Shown here: one piece after another, positions 9,266 to 20,000 of the stretch
Numbering within the stretch: the first letter of the stretch is position 1
Layout: the number at the start of each line of letters is the position of its first letter
Assembly: GCA_013423325.1 (NCBI GenBank)
Contig: BLJB01000409.1
Span: 1 to 30,225, forward strand
Direction of reading: 5' to 3'
DNA: 30,225 nt
DNA from: Usnea hakonensis
Taxonomy: Eukaryota > Ascomycota > Lecanoromycetes > Lecanorales > Parmeliaceae
Made by a program: the position numbers and the translations under genes
Notes under the pieces: generated by a model
Database searches by the model: none
The model's input: the letters and a program-made list of their open reading frames with translations, nothing else
What the model was told of the DNA's origin: nothing

Positions 9266-10864
9266 TTAGAGCTTATTCGGAAGGTATTTACATACCTCTT
9301 TATTATTGTTATAAGTCTTAAGAGTAGTAGACTGCTTACTCCGTATAATTATCTCCTTAGCCACTCTGAATTTGTCGATATTAACCATATTTTCTATACC
9401 TTACTCCAGTATATCTTATATACTATCCACAGTCTTTTCAAAGTTACCCTGAAGTATAACCTGATTTTCTTGAATCTTTTGGACCGATTCTAATAAAGAC
9501 TTTATGCTTTCCTCCATTCTTTTCTGGCCTTTCATATAATATTCTAAGAAGTTATATAGATCTTGATTTAGCTCTGTTTGTCTTACAGGTGCTACAGGTA
9601 CTATTGGAATTGCTGTAGGCTATCTCATTAAATATTCAATATAAGTAGTTATGGTTGCTCCTAATTCGGCAATCTGTTTAGTAGCTACAGGCTCTCGATT
9701 CTTTCGCTCTCGTCGCTGTTTCCTAGGAGTCTTCTTCTTTCGTTATAGTAGGAGGTTAGAAGCCTCGCTAAGGTTATCGATTTCGGTACGTACATAGATA
9801 TTTAAGGGCCCGGGGGTAGGACTCGCTGATTCAGATCTTGGTGTAGGTGTGGAAGGAGGCATAGAAAGATCACGAGGTAGACCGTCATAAGAGATCTCGT
9901 CAGTACTACTCTCACTATTCGTCTCACTAGTAGTAGCGTTATTGCTACTACTATTCCCACTACTGATACTGAGTATCTTGTTAGTCTTCTTCGTCTTCTT
10001 ATTACTAAGCCTCTTATTAAGGCGCTCACGGTCTCGGTTATAATACTTCGTATCTCTTAGCTTCTTCCGTTTAGCCTCCTTATCATTATCCTTCTTCGCT
10101 TTATACGCCTACACTACTATATCCTAATCGTCTATTGTCTAAGTCCATTTATCCTCTCGTGCCTCATGATCGTACCCCGATTTAGCCTTATACTTTAGCT
10201 AACTATACCTGCGTTCAAGACACTCCTTCGCCTTCCGATCCATACTATAGAACGACCGATTCGCGAGCTTTTCGTATTGATATCGAACTCTCGTCCAAAA
10301 GCGTCTTATGGAATCCACCCCAAAGTTCGCTTAGTATTTCAGAGCGATCTTGACGATAATGATCTCATCCTCCTCTATCAATCGCTTTCCTACTACCGGA
10401 TGATGATCGGGCTGTCGTCCAGGGCGACGTTTCTTTAATATATGGGATTACCTAGCCTAATATGACTCTATACCTTCGAGATCATTCGCTAATAGTAGGT
10501 CGTTATCGTCCGAAATCGACGGTGTGTATTCCTTCTCTTTACCCTTTTTGCGCTTACTCTAAAGACTCTTCTAAAAGGGCTCTGATTCGTATATTTCCTT
10601 CTCTTTTCGCTTACGAGGAGAGGTCCTTAGGGAGGGTGGGTTATCGTCTTCGGACCACGTATAGGGTTCCAGAGTCACGTTCGGGTCTAGTGGAAGTATG
10701 GCCAGCTGTATTTCGGGTGGGTAGGTACGGAGGGCAGCGCTTTGAGACTCCGAAAGAGTATTATAGGCTATAGAAAGTTGCTGACTTGTTGACAGAGCAT
10801 TTGCAGAAGAGGAGGCTACAACATCGGACGATTCTGGGGCGGTCTTTCGCTTTGTAGGCCTCAT
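9266..10864 (-). pseudogene. second transposon protein, Myb/SANT-like plus coiled coil, RIP-inactivated
   Basis: A single minus-strand frame runs from ATG at 10864 to TAA at 9266, 533 codons, with about 13 internal TAG or TAA codons and no frameshift. Parts in order: a Ser/Pro-rich N-terminus (MRPTKRKTAPESSDVVASS); a basic patch near residue 90 (PRKRKEKE); a helical, Trp-containing region at about residues 160-210 (RRFWTRVRYQYEKLANRSFY) that resembles Myb/SANT-type DNA-binding modules; a Lys/Arg-rich stretch near 10000-10090; a Ser/Thr-rich linker; and a probable coiled coil (LYNFLEYYMKGQKRMEESIK) before the C-terminus. PIF/Harbinger elements usually carry a Myb-like partner that takes the transposase to DNA and into the nucleus, and the position fits. 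Family assignment is inference; the frame itself is clear. Confidence 0.7.
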
Positions 10865-11187
10865 ATCCAGTATACTAGTGCCTGGGACAGTCGCTCCCGG
10901 GGCTATTATCTATATTCAGAAGACGAGAGGTATATACAGTGTATATATAGTGGCTAGGGAAGAGGCATATACGGTAGCTAGGGAGGTCTCTACCGAATAT
11001 CCACTTTTTGCACGTTCAAATAAGCAATACACTAAGGCCGAAATAGGTAACCGAGCATTTAAACCAGTAGTTTATAATATAAACCACTGGTTTAAAAGGT
11101 GGGCCTAAGACGAGACTATTACCTTCCTATTATGGCTAGTCTATACAGGTATTACCTTTTTTGGTTTTAAATCATCCTTTTAAATCA
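10865..11187. other. subterminal region of DNA transposon
   Basis: This lies between the start of the second gene and the right terminal repeat, so it should contain that gene's promoter. It contains the inverted repeat at 11058-11096 and several TTTAAAA words (near 11092, 11164 and 11179) that may be subterminal transposase sites. The 76-codon plus-strand frame at 10878-11108 runs through the inverted repeat and is not treated as a gene. Confidence 0.4.
11058..11096. repeat. 16-bp inverted repeat, subterminal hairpin
   Basis: TTTAAACCAGTAGTTT (11058-11073) pairs with AAACCACTGGTTTAAA (11081-11096) across a 7-base loop, 15 of 16 bases. The one mismatch is a TG-to-TA change, so the arms were probably perfect before RIP. 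Confidence 0.75.
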
Positions 11188-11202
11188 GTTGCTAAACCTC
11201 CC
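11188..11202 (-). repeat. right terminal inverted repeat
   Basis: GTTGCTAAACCTCCC is the complement of the left repeat with one mismatch. The bases that follow, TA, copy those before the left repeat. Confidence 0.8.
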
Positions 11203-14100
11203 TATTATTGAAGTAAAGTAGTCTATCTACTAGTACGTATAGTAATATAGCGGCGTTCTCATCTAATTTTACGTTAGCCTCGACTATATAGATAATTCTA
11301 TTCTATCTATTATTGCGGTAGCCCTCTTATATACGTTACCGAAAGGTATCGGATATAGTAATAAGGCTTACCGGGAAAGTATCGATTTAGTTAAGGATAG
11401 GGTTATCGTTAGACTAATATAAGATAGATCGACTAGCTAGTCTCGATAGAGTATCTAGTACTATATTCTATTTACCTACTTTATAGCGTACCTCGATTCG
11501 AAAGCGTTATAAGTACTCTAATATACGTATAAGACACAAATTAAGCTTTTCTATCAATATAGTATTTAAACTACTCTACCGCACGATACCTAGAGTTGCC
11601 GAATAGTCGGTATAGATAATTGTTACTTTAGTAGAAGCCTTAATCAGATATCTTACTTTCTTAATAACCTAGACCAGTCTAGCTACCTCCAGTTTAGTCG
11701 GCTAATAGCGTGTCTCGGCCGATATTAATTACCTAGATAGGAATAAAATGGGTTGCAATAACTTCTATTTAGGGGCTTCGGTAAAGGCTTCGTTAGACGT
11801 AGAGTTTAGTGACCTTGCGGTAAACGCCTTATCTAACTTTGCGGCAGGATTATAGGTAGTAGGCCTTTTGGGCTTATAAGGCTTTATAGAAGCCTTCGGT
11901 AGGGTCTTATTATTTGCGGTAGCTTTAGATATATTAATAGACTATAATATAAGATTTCCTCTCTCTAGGCCTCTCTTATATGTAGCCTTTGGCAACTTTG
12001 GATTATCTAGTTTGGTATAGTAAACGTGAGCGCTAAAACCGAACTCTTTACTAGTATCGAGATCAATGAAAAGCTGCCTACTCGGATCGTAGTAATATAG
12101 TAAAGTCGGGCGAGCAAAAATCCCTTAGAGCTAATAGTAAGTATTTAACTCTTTTAGTATAGGCTACTATAACTATAATCTACCGGCTTCACTTTTTTTC
12201 GTACTCCCCGTAGTATATCTATAGGCCCGATTGAGAAGTGTCTTCCTCTCTTATAGCGGTTTAACAATTATAGAGTAATACGGTACGTATTACTTTAGAT
12301 AACCCGTTATTCCTAGATATCGCTCTAGTGCGGTAAGCGTTCGAGGAAACTTAATATTACGGATTACTACAAATTTGTCTTCGGTAGTTACTAAGCCTAA
12401 AGTATCGACTCTTTAACTAAGTAAGTAAACTAATAAATAGCCTAGATAGGCCTTCTAAGGTACCAAGTAGATATTCATATTTAATAGTACCTCGAAAACG
12501 AGACTAAGATATCAGATATATTCCTCGAGAGACGTCGAGAATATTACAATATTATCAACGTAGGCCCTATAGAAAGATCGGAAGGGACGCAATATTCTAT
12601 TAATTATACGCTAGACGTAGGTAGGTAAGTTATAGAAACCTATTACCGGAACCTTAAATATTTCCTGACCTCTATATAATAAGATAGTTAACCGGTATCG
12701 ATACTTCTATTTAACCTACTATTAGTAGAAAAATAACGTAGTATCGATAGTTAAAATATAGATATAGTTTATTAGTAGAGATAGGATCTTAGTTTAGGAT
12801 AGTACCGGGTATATATTAGGTACTATAATCTTATTTAAAGCTCGAATATCGATAACGACTCTTCCTTTAGGACCGTCTGCGGTATCCTTCTATACGATAA
12901 AGCACGGAAAGATAAAGGGAGTTACGGTAGTAGTCTATTCTATTCGCTCTTACTTATATAGCTTATCGAAGGCTTTATTAATAACCTCTTTATTACGAAC
13001 GCTAATAGGGTATATACGTACTTAACCTACCTTATAGATATCTTACTAATTGTCGATAAGTAGTATATCTATATACTAGTCTTCTAGAATACCGACGATA
13101 TTGCTAGTATCTTTCTAAAGGTCGGGAAATGCTTCCGTAACCGAGGTAATAGCGGTTGTAGTAGTTGCGTTACCGTAAATAGTAGTACTAGTTAAATAAA
13201 TAGTCTTAGAGACCTCTAAGGCTAATACGGTAGATAGTATCGTGGTAGTATTAAATACGGTAGTTATTCCTAAAAGGGCCTTAAGGGTTTGCCTAATTAA
13301 AGTCTTTTGCCGTACCTTCTTTAGAGGTCTCTCAGCGACAGGAGCATATATAGGGTCAATCGGGAAGTATTCTATAGCTTCATATTCCAGTACTTGACCT
13401 AGTAGGGTATATCGAGGCAAGGTAATAGGCAAGTTAGTATTATTTTTGACCACTATATAGCTTATATTATAGTCAATAATATATGCCGATAGAGTTAGTG
13501 TATCTAATTGCTTAGGTTCAAAGATCAATTCACGATTATTAGGTAATACGGTAATAGGCTCAATTAGAATTAATATAAATAAGTAAGCCGGAATAGTATA
13601 TCTTGCTTTACTAATAACTAATATATTGGTACGAGGGCCTTTGGTAGATATAGATATTAGTATAGGTAAAGATTAGTAGGATCCGATAATAGCAAGATCC
13701 TTATTAGTATCTAGGATAATACCTTCTAGCTTTATAATATCGATATCTATAAGGGCTTTTGCGGAAAGCTTATCGACAATATAGATTTCTCGTCGAATAA
13801 GTATAACCTTACTATTAGGACTAGGAATATATATTAGAATAATAGTATACTCGTAAATATTATACTCTTTAGTACTAATACCTCTTACTTTAATAGGTAA
13901 TGGTATACGTTTAATCTTAATCTTAATGCCTCCTTCGGTAATGATCTGCTTGAGGAAGGCTCTGTCGATAAGTGATATAGTATATCCCGTATTGAAGCAA
14001 TATTCGTATAAGCGGCCTTAGTAGGTGATAGATATCTTAATAGTAGTAAATCGGTAGCCTCTAAAGGCTTTACTAGGTACCGGTTTATCTATTACCGTAG
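11203..14100 (-). pseudogene. pol: chromovirus Pol, 5' part: protease, reverse transcriptase, RNase H
   Basis: The frame continues the integrase frame across the excised transposon. A protease-like region lies at about 13530-14010, with FNTGYTISLIDRAF where DTG is expected (Asn codon 13991-13993). A 138-codon open stretch (13115-13528) links it to RT. The RT active site reads YVDNIVIF (12551-12562 codes for YVDN), so the second Asp of YVDD is now Asn by a TG-to-TA change. RNase H should fill about 11300-12200. Gag, protease, RT and integrase codons all share one frame after correction for the 3,773-bp insert. The half nearest gag is more heavily mutated than the integrase half. Confidence 0.88.
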
Positions 14101-16144
14101 ACTTAATAACTTGGATAGAAAATGCGTTAGGCTTGAATGCGTTAGTAGCTTTACGTTTGGAGTATTACTATAATAGATTAATAGGTATTGCTGTAGGCTT
14201 CTGGTAATGTAAGAGGTACTAATATAGCTTATTGTTAGAGGCAAATTTGGTATAATAGTGTCTATATACGAATACGGAAGGCTTCGAAGCTTTTGGCGAG
14301 GTCATAAAATATACCTTAATAGTGTTATTAGGCTTATCAGGCTGGTCGTTAAAGCCTTCGGTAGATACCTTATTGGCCTATACATCTTCGTAAGTTGCGG
14401 CATCTCGATAGTAAGAATCATAGAAGTTATCTTCGTACTATTAGTAAATATCCTGGTCATCTAATAACGTATTTTCTTGGTTATTAGACGAAGTATTGCC
14501 ATAGTAGGCTTTAGTATTACTAGGAATAAACGGCTTGCGGTAAGGATTTCTATTACCGTAATCTCCTATTTTTTGGCCTTATACTTAATTCTGGTTCCTA
14601 TATGGCTTCTAATACGGATTTGCGTTTGCGTTTAGACGGCCGGAAGCTTATTACGGCTATAACTAATATAGGGGCTAAGAAGGCCGATACTACGGTTGCT
14701 AAGTATTAATATTGCTCTAATACGGTATATTACTCTAATACCGATATAGAGTTAGAGCACTATAAGGCCTCTAAAGTAGAGGTCTACTACCGTAACTATA
14801 CTACTATCCGTACTATTAAGGAGGACGATACGGCAGGTTACTAGCTTACTACTAAAGACGAAATAAAGACTAATACTAACCTTAATTTTAATATTACGGT
14901 AAAGGACGCTAAGGCTGATTTAAGCGATAAGGTATCTTATTATTAGGCCTATACTTAATTCGTCTACTAGTATATACCTACTACTTATACTTCCTATTAT
15001 CCAACTCGGATAGAAAAGAGTTAATAGTGGATCTCTTAGTAGGGCGGACCAGGAATATACGGAGGCTCAGATCAATATTAGTATAGATCATATCTAATTA
15101 CGGTAGTATATTATTAATACTAGTATCTTTAGCCGTCCGAAGTATTCGCTAAGTAAAGTCTCGAGGTTTACGCTTTATAGTAGTATCTCGTATAGTATAG
15201 AACTCTTTTAGTAATAATTCTATAGTAATAAACGACGGCTATTTGAATCGTTTAATAAGTTGTTTAGCCTACTTATTAAGGCTATTACCGTAAGTAGCTA
15301 GACGGCGTTAATTATTAGATAATTCAGAAGTCCACTATAATAAAGTAGTGCTACGAAGACTCAACTATAAGTTATCTCTTACTATCTTAGAACCTCTAGT
15401 AACGCCAAGTTGTTTGGCTCTATTAATAAATAGATATATATCTCTAAAAAAGGTATCTTTTCTAGTATACTTAATTATAGTACCAGTATAGACTATCTTA
15501 TTATCGTAATTCGGGTTAAAAAAGCCTAAATCGTTAGCAATCTACTTTGTGGGTACGGTAGGGGTCGTCCTAGGAGTAGTATTAGTAGAATTAGTAGTAA
15601 GACGTATAACTACTTACTCTATTACGGCAGAAACTAATAAGTTGACGATATAGCGGATTACGTCTTCGTCTATAATTGTGGGAGGCAAATTTAAACTAAT
15701 TAGCCTATATATTAGTAATCCTAATAGAGTATAGCCAGGAGTAAGACGCACGTCTACAGGCTCGTATCGTTTGAAGAATTATATATAGGCAAGAGTCTTT
15801 CTGAGGTTTACTATACATTATAGGAAGGCTTAGACTAATCGATATAGATAGCCTATATCCTTATCCTAACTAGAGGGGTATAGACTTAATGAATTACCTG
15901 ATCGGGTAGTAACTATCTTAGAAGGACGAGGGTAGTTAGCAGTAAGATATAGTACGGTAACCCTAGTATCTCGTGGTATCTCAGAAGCCTTATTGGTGGC
16001 CTCGCAGAAGGCTTCAATTTGATATATAATCTTAATAAGAGCTGTAGAGGGCTCTAGGGTAGTCTCCCGCGACCGGCCGGTAAGGGGGTCTGGCGAGTTG
16101 GAACGTAAGATAGACTATAAGGTAGCCAGAGTAGCCACTAATAT
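14101..16144 (-). pseudogene. gag: chromovirus Gag, RIP-decayed
   Basis: This is in the same frame as Pol. The clearest part is a retrotransposon Gag domain at about 15090-15535, starting DLGFFNPNYDNKIVYTGTII and followed by a stretch with KDTFFRDIYLFINRAKQLG, a pattern typical of fungal Ty3/gypsy Gag. The first codon is probably an ATG turned into ATA at 16144-16142, followed by LVATLATL. Counting from there to the stop at 5643 without the nested element gives exactly 2,243 codons. The region between the Gag domain and protease (about 14100-15000) is low in recognisable motifs, and I cannot place the Gag-Pol boundary or a zinc knuckle. Confidence 0.8.
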
Positions 16145-16360
16145 AAAGAAGTAATAAATTAAGTAATTAAAGGTAATAGCAAATTTGCCGATTACTAGGT
16201 AGGGCTAATAGTAGATAAGGCAATAAAGAAATAAAGTAGTAGTAGGGTAGTAGCGGAAGCAATAGTAGATATAATAGTACTACTATAGCGGCAGTAATAG
16301 TAGGACCAGTCTAGTACCGTAAGGGCTAGTAATATGGATCGACTTAGTATTACTACTACT
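16145..16360 (-). other. chromovirus leader between LTR and gag
   Basis: About 216 bp, with many AGTAGTAG and TAATAG words after RIP. It should contain the primer-binding site directly next to 16360. The bases there, AGTAGTAGTAATACTAAGTC on the minus strand, may be a mutated TGGTAG-type site, but I cannot match a tRNA. Confidence 0.4.
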
Positions 16361-16588
16361 TATTATAGTAGTAGCGAAATATAAATAGTTGAACAAGTCT
16401 ATTATTCATATAAATGTATTGTGTGTAAAGTAAATAAATTGAGTAAATACAAGTCTAAGTGAATGTGGCTCTATTTATGTACATGGATTAGGAGCTAGTC
16501 CCAATTGGGACTTAGTGCAATCATGGAAGAAGCAAGAGCCATGGCTGCGGTAGCCTTCTGCAGCATGAGGCCTGCGGCAGCCATAACA
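16361..16588 (-). repeat. chromovirus 5' LTR (228 bp)
   Basis: It is the same length as 4933-5160 with no indels. Its 14 RIP-type changes all lie at 16362-16445, the side facing the element's interior, while the outer 140 bp are unmutated. The canonical end CAACA is mutated to TAATA here but intact in the other copy. The palindrome AGTCCCAATTGGGACT is at 16497-16512, and 8-bp arms ATGGCTGC/GCAGCCAT lie near 16541-16585. Confidence 0.93.
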
Positions 16589-16593
16589 CGAGT
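16589..16593. repeat. target-site duplication of chromovirus, right (CGAGT)
   Basis: Exact copy of 4928-4932. Confidence 0.9.
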
Positions 16594-16883
16594 ATACTCT
16601 AGAATCCCTTCCTGATTCTACGCTTTCTTCTTTATCTTCTGTCCCTAAATTAGTAATAGAAGTACCTTCCGATACTAATCTCTTCGGTTTTTAAGCCAAA
16701 CCGCTATTACTAATTCTAGAAACTCCGAGTATAAAGACCTTATCCCTAAGGCTAAAGCTCGAATTAGTGGCTCGTAAAGCCCTTTAGTACTTGAGTTGCT
16801 CATCGGGATTATCCTTATTAGTTTTATCGTTATCGGATTCGGATTTAGAATTAGAATTAGATTTAGATTCAGATTTATCTAAG

Positions 16884-16949
16884 TTAGAAATATCCTTATC
16901 GGAGTCCTCTTCGGAGTTAGAAATATCCTTATCAGAGTCCTCATCGGAA
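16884..16949 (+). repeat. 33-bp tandem repeat, two copies, in copia ORF0
   Basis: The unit starting TTAGAAATATCCTTATC occurs at 16884-16916 and 16917-16949 with only a few differences. Each copy codes for LEISLSESSSE in the ORF0 frame. It is flanked by TCGGAT and TTAGAA hexamers (16836-16880), and an imperfect repeat coding for LLTLIK-type units lies at 16966-17060. Because the units are built of TCN-GAN-TTA triplets, the opposite strand is open too (16784-17035), reading as an acidic Ser/Asp/Asn sequence. Confidence 0.75.
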
Positions 16950-17085
16950 TTAGAGTCAGAATTATTAACTCTAATAAAGTCCGAATCAGACTCAGATTCG
17001 TCCTTATCGGGTTTAGTACTATTAACCCTAATCAAATTAGAATCAGACTTATCCGAATCCGAACCAGAAAGGGATAGGGAGTTAG

Positions 17086-20000
17086 ATACCGACTATATTT
17101 ATAGAAGAAACCAAAATATTAGCGTCCCTAAGTCGACTCGATAATATCGATAAGCTTTAAGGTATAGGGAACTACTAGGTATAGAAGTAATAATTCGAGG
17201 ATAAACTAAAGCTCCTAGGTATATAGTACTATATCGCTAAGGACTTTAATCCTCTGACCGCTAATAAGCTCGAGGCCTAGGAGTAAGCCTATAATAAAAT
17301 ATATACTATACTCAAGTCCCGATGCGAACGTAATCCTCGGGCGATAATCAAGAACGAAACTAACGCCTAGAAAGCCTAGAAAACTCTCGAGAAATTTAAG
17401 CCTCGGGGCTCTAGTCTACTTTATTTAATATTCTAAAAGCTAGATAACGTTAGTCTAGCTAGCTACGATAATAATCCCTAAGCCTATACTAACTAATTTA
17501 GAGAGGTACTCGAAGAGGTTAATACCGTATTACTAGGTATATATATTAATAAGAACTAGCTAATCTACCGCTTTCTCTTAGGTCTAGGATTAATCTATAA
17601 TAACTACTACGAGTAGTATAACTAAAATCACGACGCTCTTAATAATAATAATAAGTCTAAATTCGATTTGGACTATACTATAACGAGATTCGTAAATACT
17701 ATTACGAACCCGTCTAGCTCTACTAACTCCTCTACCGAGACTTAGGTATTGGCTACTCTGGTCAACGATATATTTACGTATACCCCGTAGAGTATTATCG
17801 CCTTAGTAGTAGCCGGGGGAGCTAAGAATAAGATCTAACTAAGAGCCTACGCAGGTAATTCTTATATATATACCTAGACCTATAAGTTCTATACCTACTA
17901 TAAGAAGGACTAGTATAACGACTTAGAGTATACCTCTCTTTATCCCTATTTAAAAAAGAAGGAGAATAATAATAATAGTAATACTCGCGGTCGTAGCCGT
18001 AGATATAGCGGACGCGGTAGCCGAGGTAGCCGTAGAGGTAATAATAATAGAGGTAATAATAATAATACCTCTAATAAGGTAAAGCTTACTACTAATACTT
18101 AGACTACTATTATAGTTACTAAGTCTACGGCTTTTAGTTTTATAGCCTATATCGAGTAACTAACTAAAGCTACCTACCTTATCGTAAACTCTTAATAGCT
18201 TTAAAGCTAAACTTCTTAGCCATCTTAAAAGATAATAGTATAGACCTTCTTAATATCTATAGTAGCTATACTCTTAGTACTATAGTTTATTAATAGCGGT
18301 TATACTTAGTATATAGTATAGAATTAGTTAGTATTTTAAACCTTTACTCCCTTCGTAATACTAGCTAAAGTAAACGGTATTATAGACTATATCCTCGCCG
18401 AAGGAGTTAGCCGAATTTAGCTTTAATATAAAGGCCTCGGAGGTAAACGTACGCTAGTTATTAATAACGTCTAGTACGTACCTATAAGTAGGTTCAACCT
18501 GATCTCTTAGGGATAGCTCGAGGATTAAGGTATAAGATTTACGCTAGTACCGGGTAGAATTAGTATTAGGGAGTATAGTATCGTCTTTAGGCGTTAACGT
18601 AATCGTCTATATACGCTTAATACGTAGACCGAGGCCCCTATATACCTAGTAGTTATTAATAGAGATATTCCCGCTTATAATAAGTCCCCCTTAACTATAA
18701 CTTTACTTATTACTAATCTAGAGCCTTAAGTTAATAAGGAGACCTTACGAATATAGTATAGCTACTACGGCTATTTAGATTACTAAAGCCTTAAGAAGCT
18801 TACTAAAATAAGTATTAGTATAAATCTAACTATCTCTCCTCCGGCTAATACCTACGAACTATATAGTATTACTAATATAAAAGTAGAACCGTATAAGCGC
18901 TATATAGAACCTAGACGCTAGGAAAATAACTTGATTTATAGTAATATTTAGGGCCCTTTTATAACTTCTTATAATAGTTACTAGTAGATAATTACCTTCT
19001 TAGACGATAAGACTCTTAGATCTATCATTATATTTCTACTAAATAAAGAGGGATCTATAGTCCTTATAGTATTTAAGTCCTTTCTAAACTAAGTAGAATA
19101 TAGGGACTACAAATATACCCGCTTTCGCTCGGACTACGGTACCGAATATAATAACTACGAAATATACGCGTTTCGCCTCGCTAGGGGTATTACCTAGGAA
19201 GATATTATACCTAGTAATCCTTAAATAAATAGTAAATCGGAGCGTCTCGAATAGACGATTTAATAAAAAGCTAGTACTATATTTAAGGATAGCTAGCTAC
19301 CTCTAAAGTACTAGACCGAATTCGTCCGGGCTTCTAATTACCTTCGTAACGTATAGCCTATATCGGGTCGAGATGTTACTTCTTACTAGGTATATATAGG
19401 ACGTCCCCCAGATCTATTATACTTATATATTATTGGGTAGACGGGCTACTACTAAGTATATCTAGGAAATACCGGGTAGACTAAATACTAAGACCGTATA
19501 TATAAAGGAAAGCTTCTTAGCTATTAAAATTACTTTTATCAAATACTTATATTAATCGGTAAAGTTAAAGTCTACTCTAATATATATTAGATTAATAATA
19601 TTCCTCCTAAGTCTACCCTAATAGAGCTTACTCCTTCCGGAGTATAATAGGCCAATAATATAGACCTTCCTAAGACTCGCAATAAGCGTCGTAACGACGC
19701 TATTATAGCTTAGGAATTAGAAATACCGTAGTTAAATAACGTATAGCTAGCCCCTTTAATATCGTTTCTAGGGGGAATAGCCTCTAAAAGGAGACGCGAA
19801 AACTCTATTAAAATAGTTAACTCGGTACCTAAGTAATATATTACTAAAGTTAGAATCCTAATTAAATTAATACTACTAACTCCATTCCTAGACTTAGAGT
19901 CGTTAGGACTATCTGATCTACTAATACCTTTATCTAATACGCTTAGTAATAATACTTTTAAAGCCTTAGCCCCTAAGATACGTATAACGCGATCTATAAC

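Larger units (their letters stand above)
7432..11202 (+). mobile_element. two-gene DNA transposon, PIF/Harbinger type
   Basis: The 3,771-bp element has 15-bp terminal inverted repeats (GAGAGGTTTAGCAAC and its complement, one mismatch). It carries a DDE transposase on the plus strand (7602-8672) and a second, convergent gene on the minus strand (9266-10864). A transposase plus a separate DNA-binding protein is the known PIF/Harbinger layout. The apparent TA target differs from the three-base TWA usual for that superfamily and may be closer to ISL2EU-like groups. It is less RIP-mutated than its host element but carries about 8 and 13 in-frame stops in its two genes. It is the youngest of the four nested layers. 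Confidence 0.85.
4933..16588 (-). mobile_element. Ty3/gypsy chromovirus, RIP-decayed, carrying a nested DNA transposon
   Basis: The 11,656-bp element lies on the minus strand between two 228-bp LTRs with a perfect CGAGT duplication. Without the nested DNA transposon it is about 7.9 kb. Minus-strand order is LTR, leader, gag, protease, RT, RNase H, integrase, chromodomain, 3' region, LTR. RT before integrase is the Ty3/gypsy order, and the C-terminal chromodomain makes it a chromovirus. Gag and Pol lie in one frame. The inner part is RIP-mutated, most strongly in the gag and RT half. It inserted into the copia element, so it is younger than that insertion. Confidence 0.94.
4392..17144 (+). pseudogene. 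copia ORF0: extra frame upstream of gag, split by the chromovirus
   Basis: One plus-strand frame can be followed through 4392-4932. After excision of the chromovirus and one CGAGT copy, it resumes in frame at 16594 and ends at the stop at 17142-17144. That is about 360 codons. It is broken only by TAG and TAA, as expected from RIP at Gln and Trp codons. Visible parts are a basic and acidic N-terminal section, a hydrophobic stretch near 4740-4800 (AFILILSLSLIPTPLALAY), and a Leu/Ser/Glu/Asp-rich C-terminal section with tandem repeats (16791-17144). It overlaps the presumed gag start in another frame. I recognise no family. The start codon is unknown. It could be an extra structural or accessory protein of this lineage. 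Confidence 0.45.

Noticed and set aside
9802..10029. 75-codon minus-strand frame
   Set aside because: It is out of phase with the 533-codon second transposon gene that covers the same bases.
16784..17035. Acidic minus-strand frame rich in Ser, Asp and Asn
   Set aside because: The plus-strand frame continues in phase across the excised chromovirus for over 1 kb, while the minus frame is confined to the repeat stretch. The repeats keep both strands open by composition.
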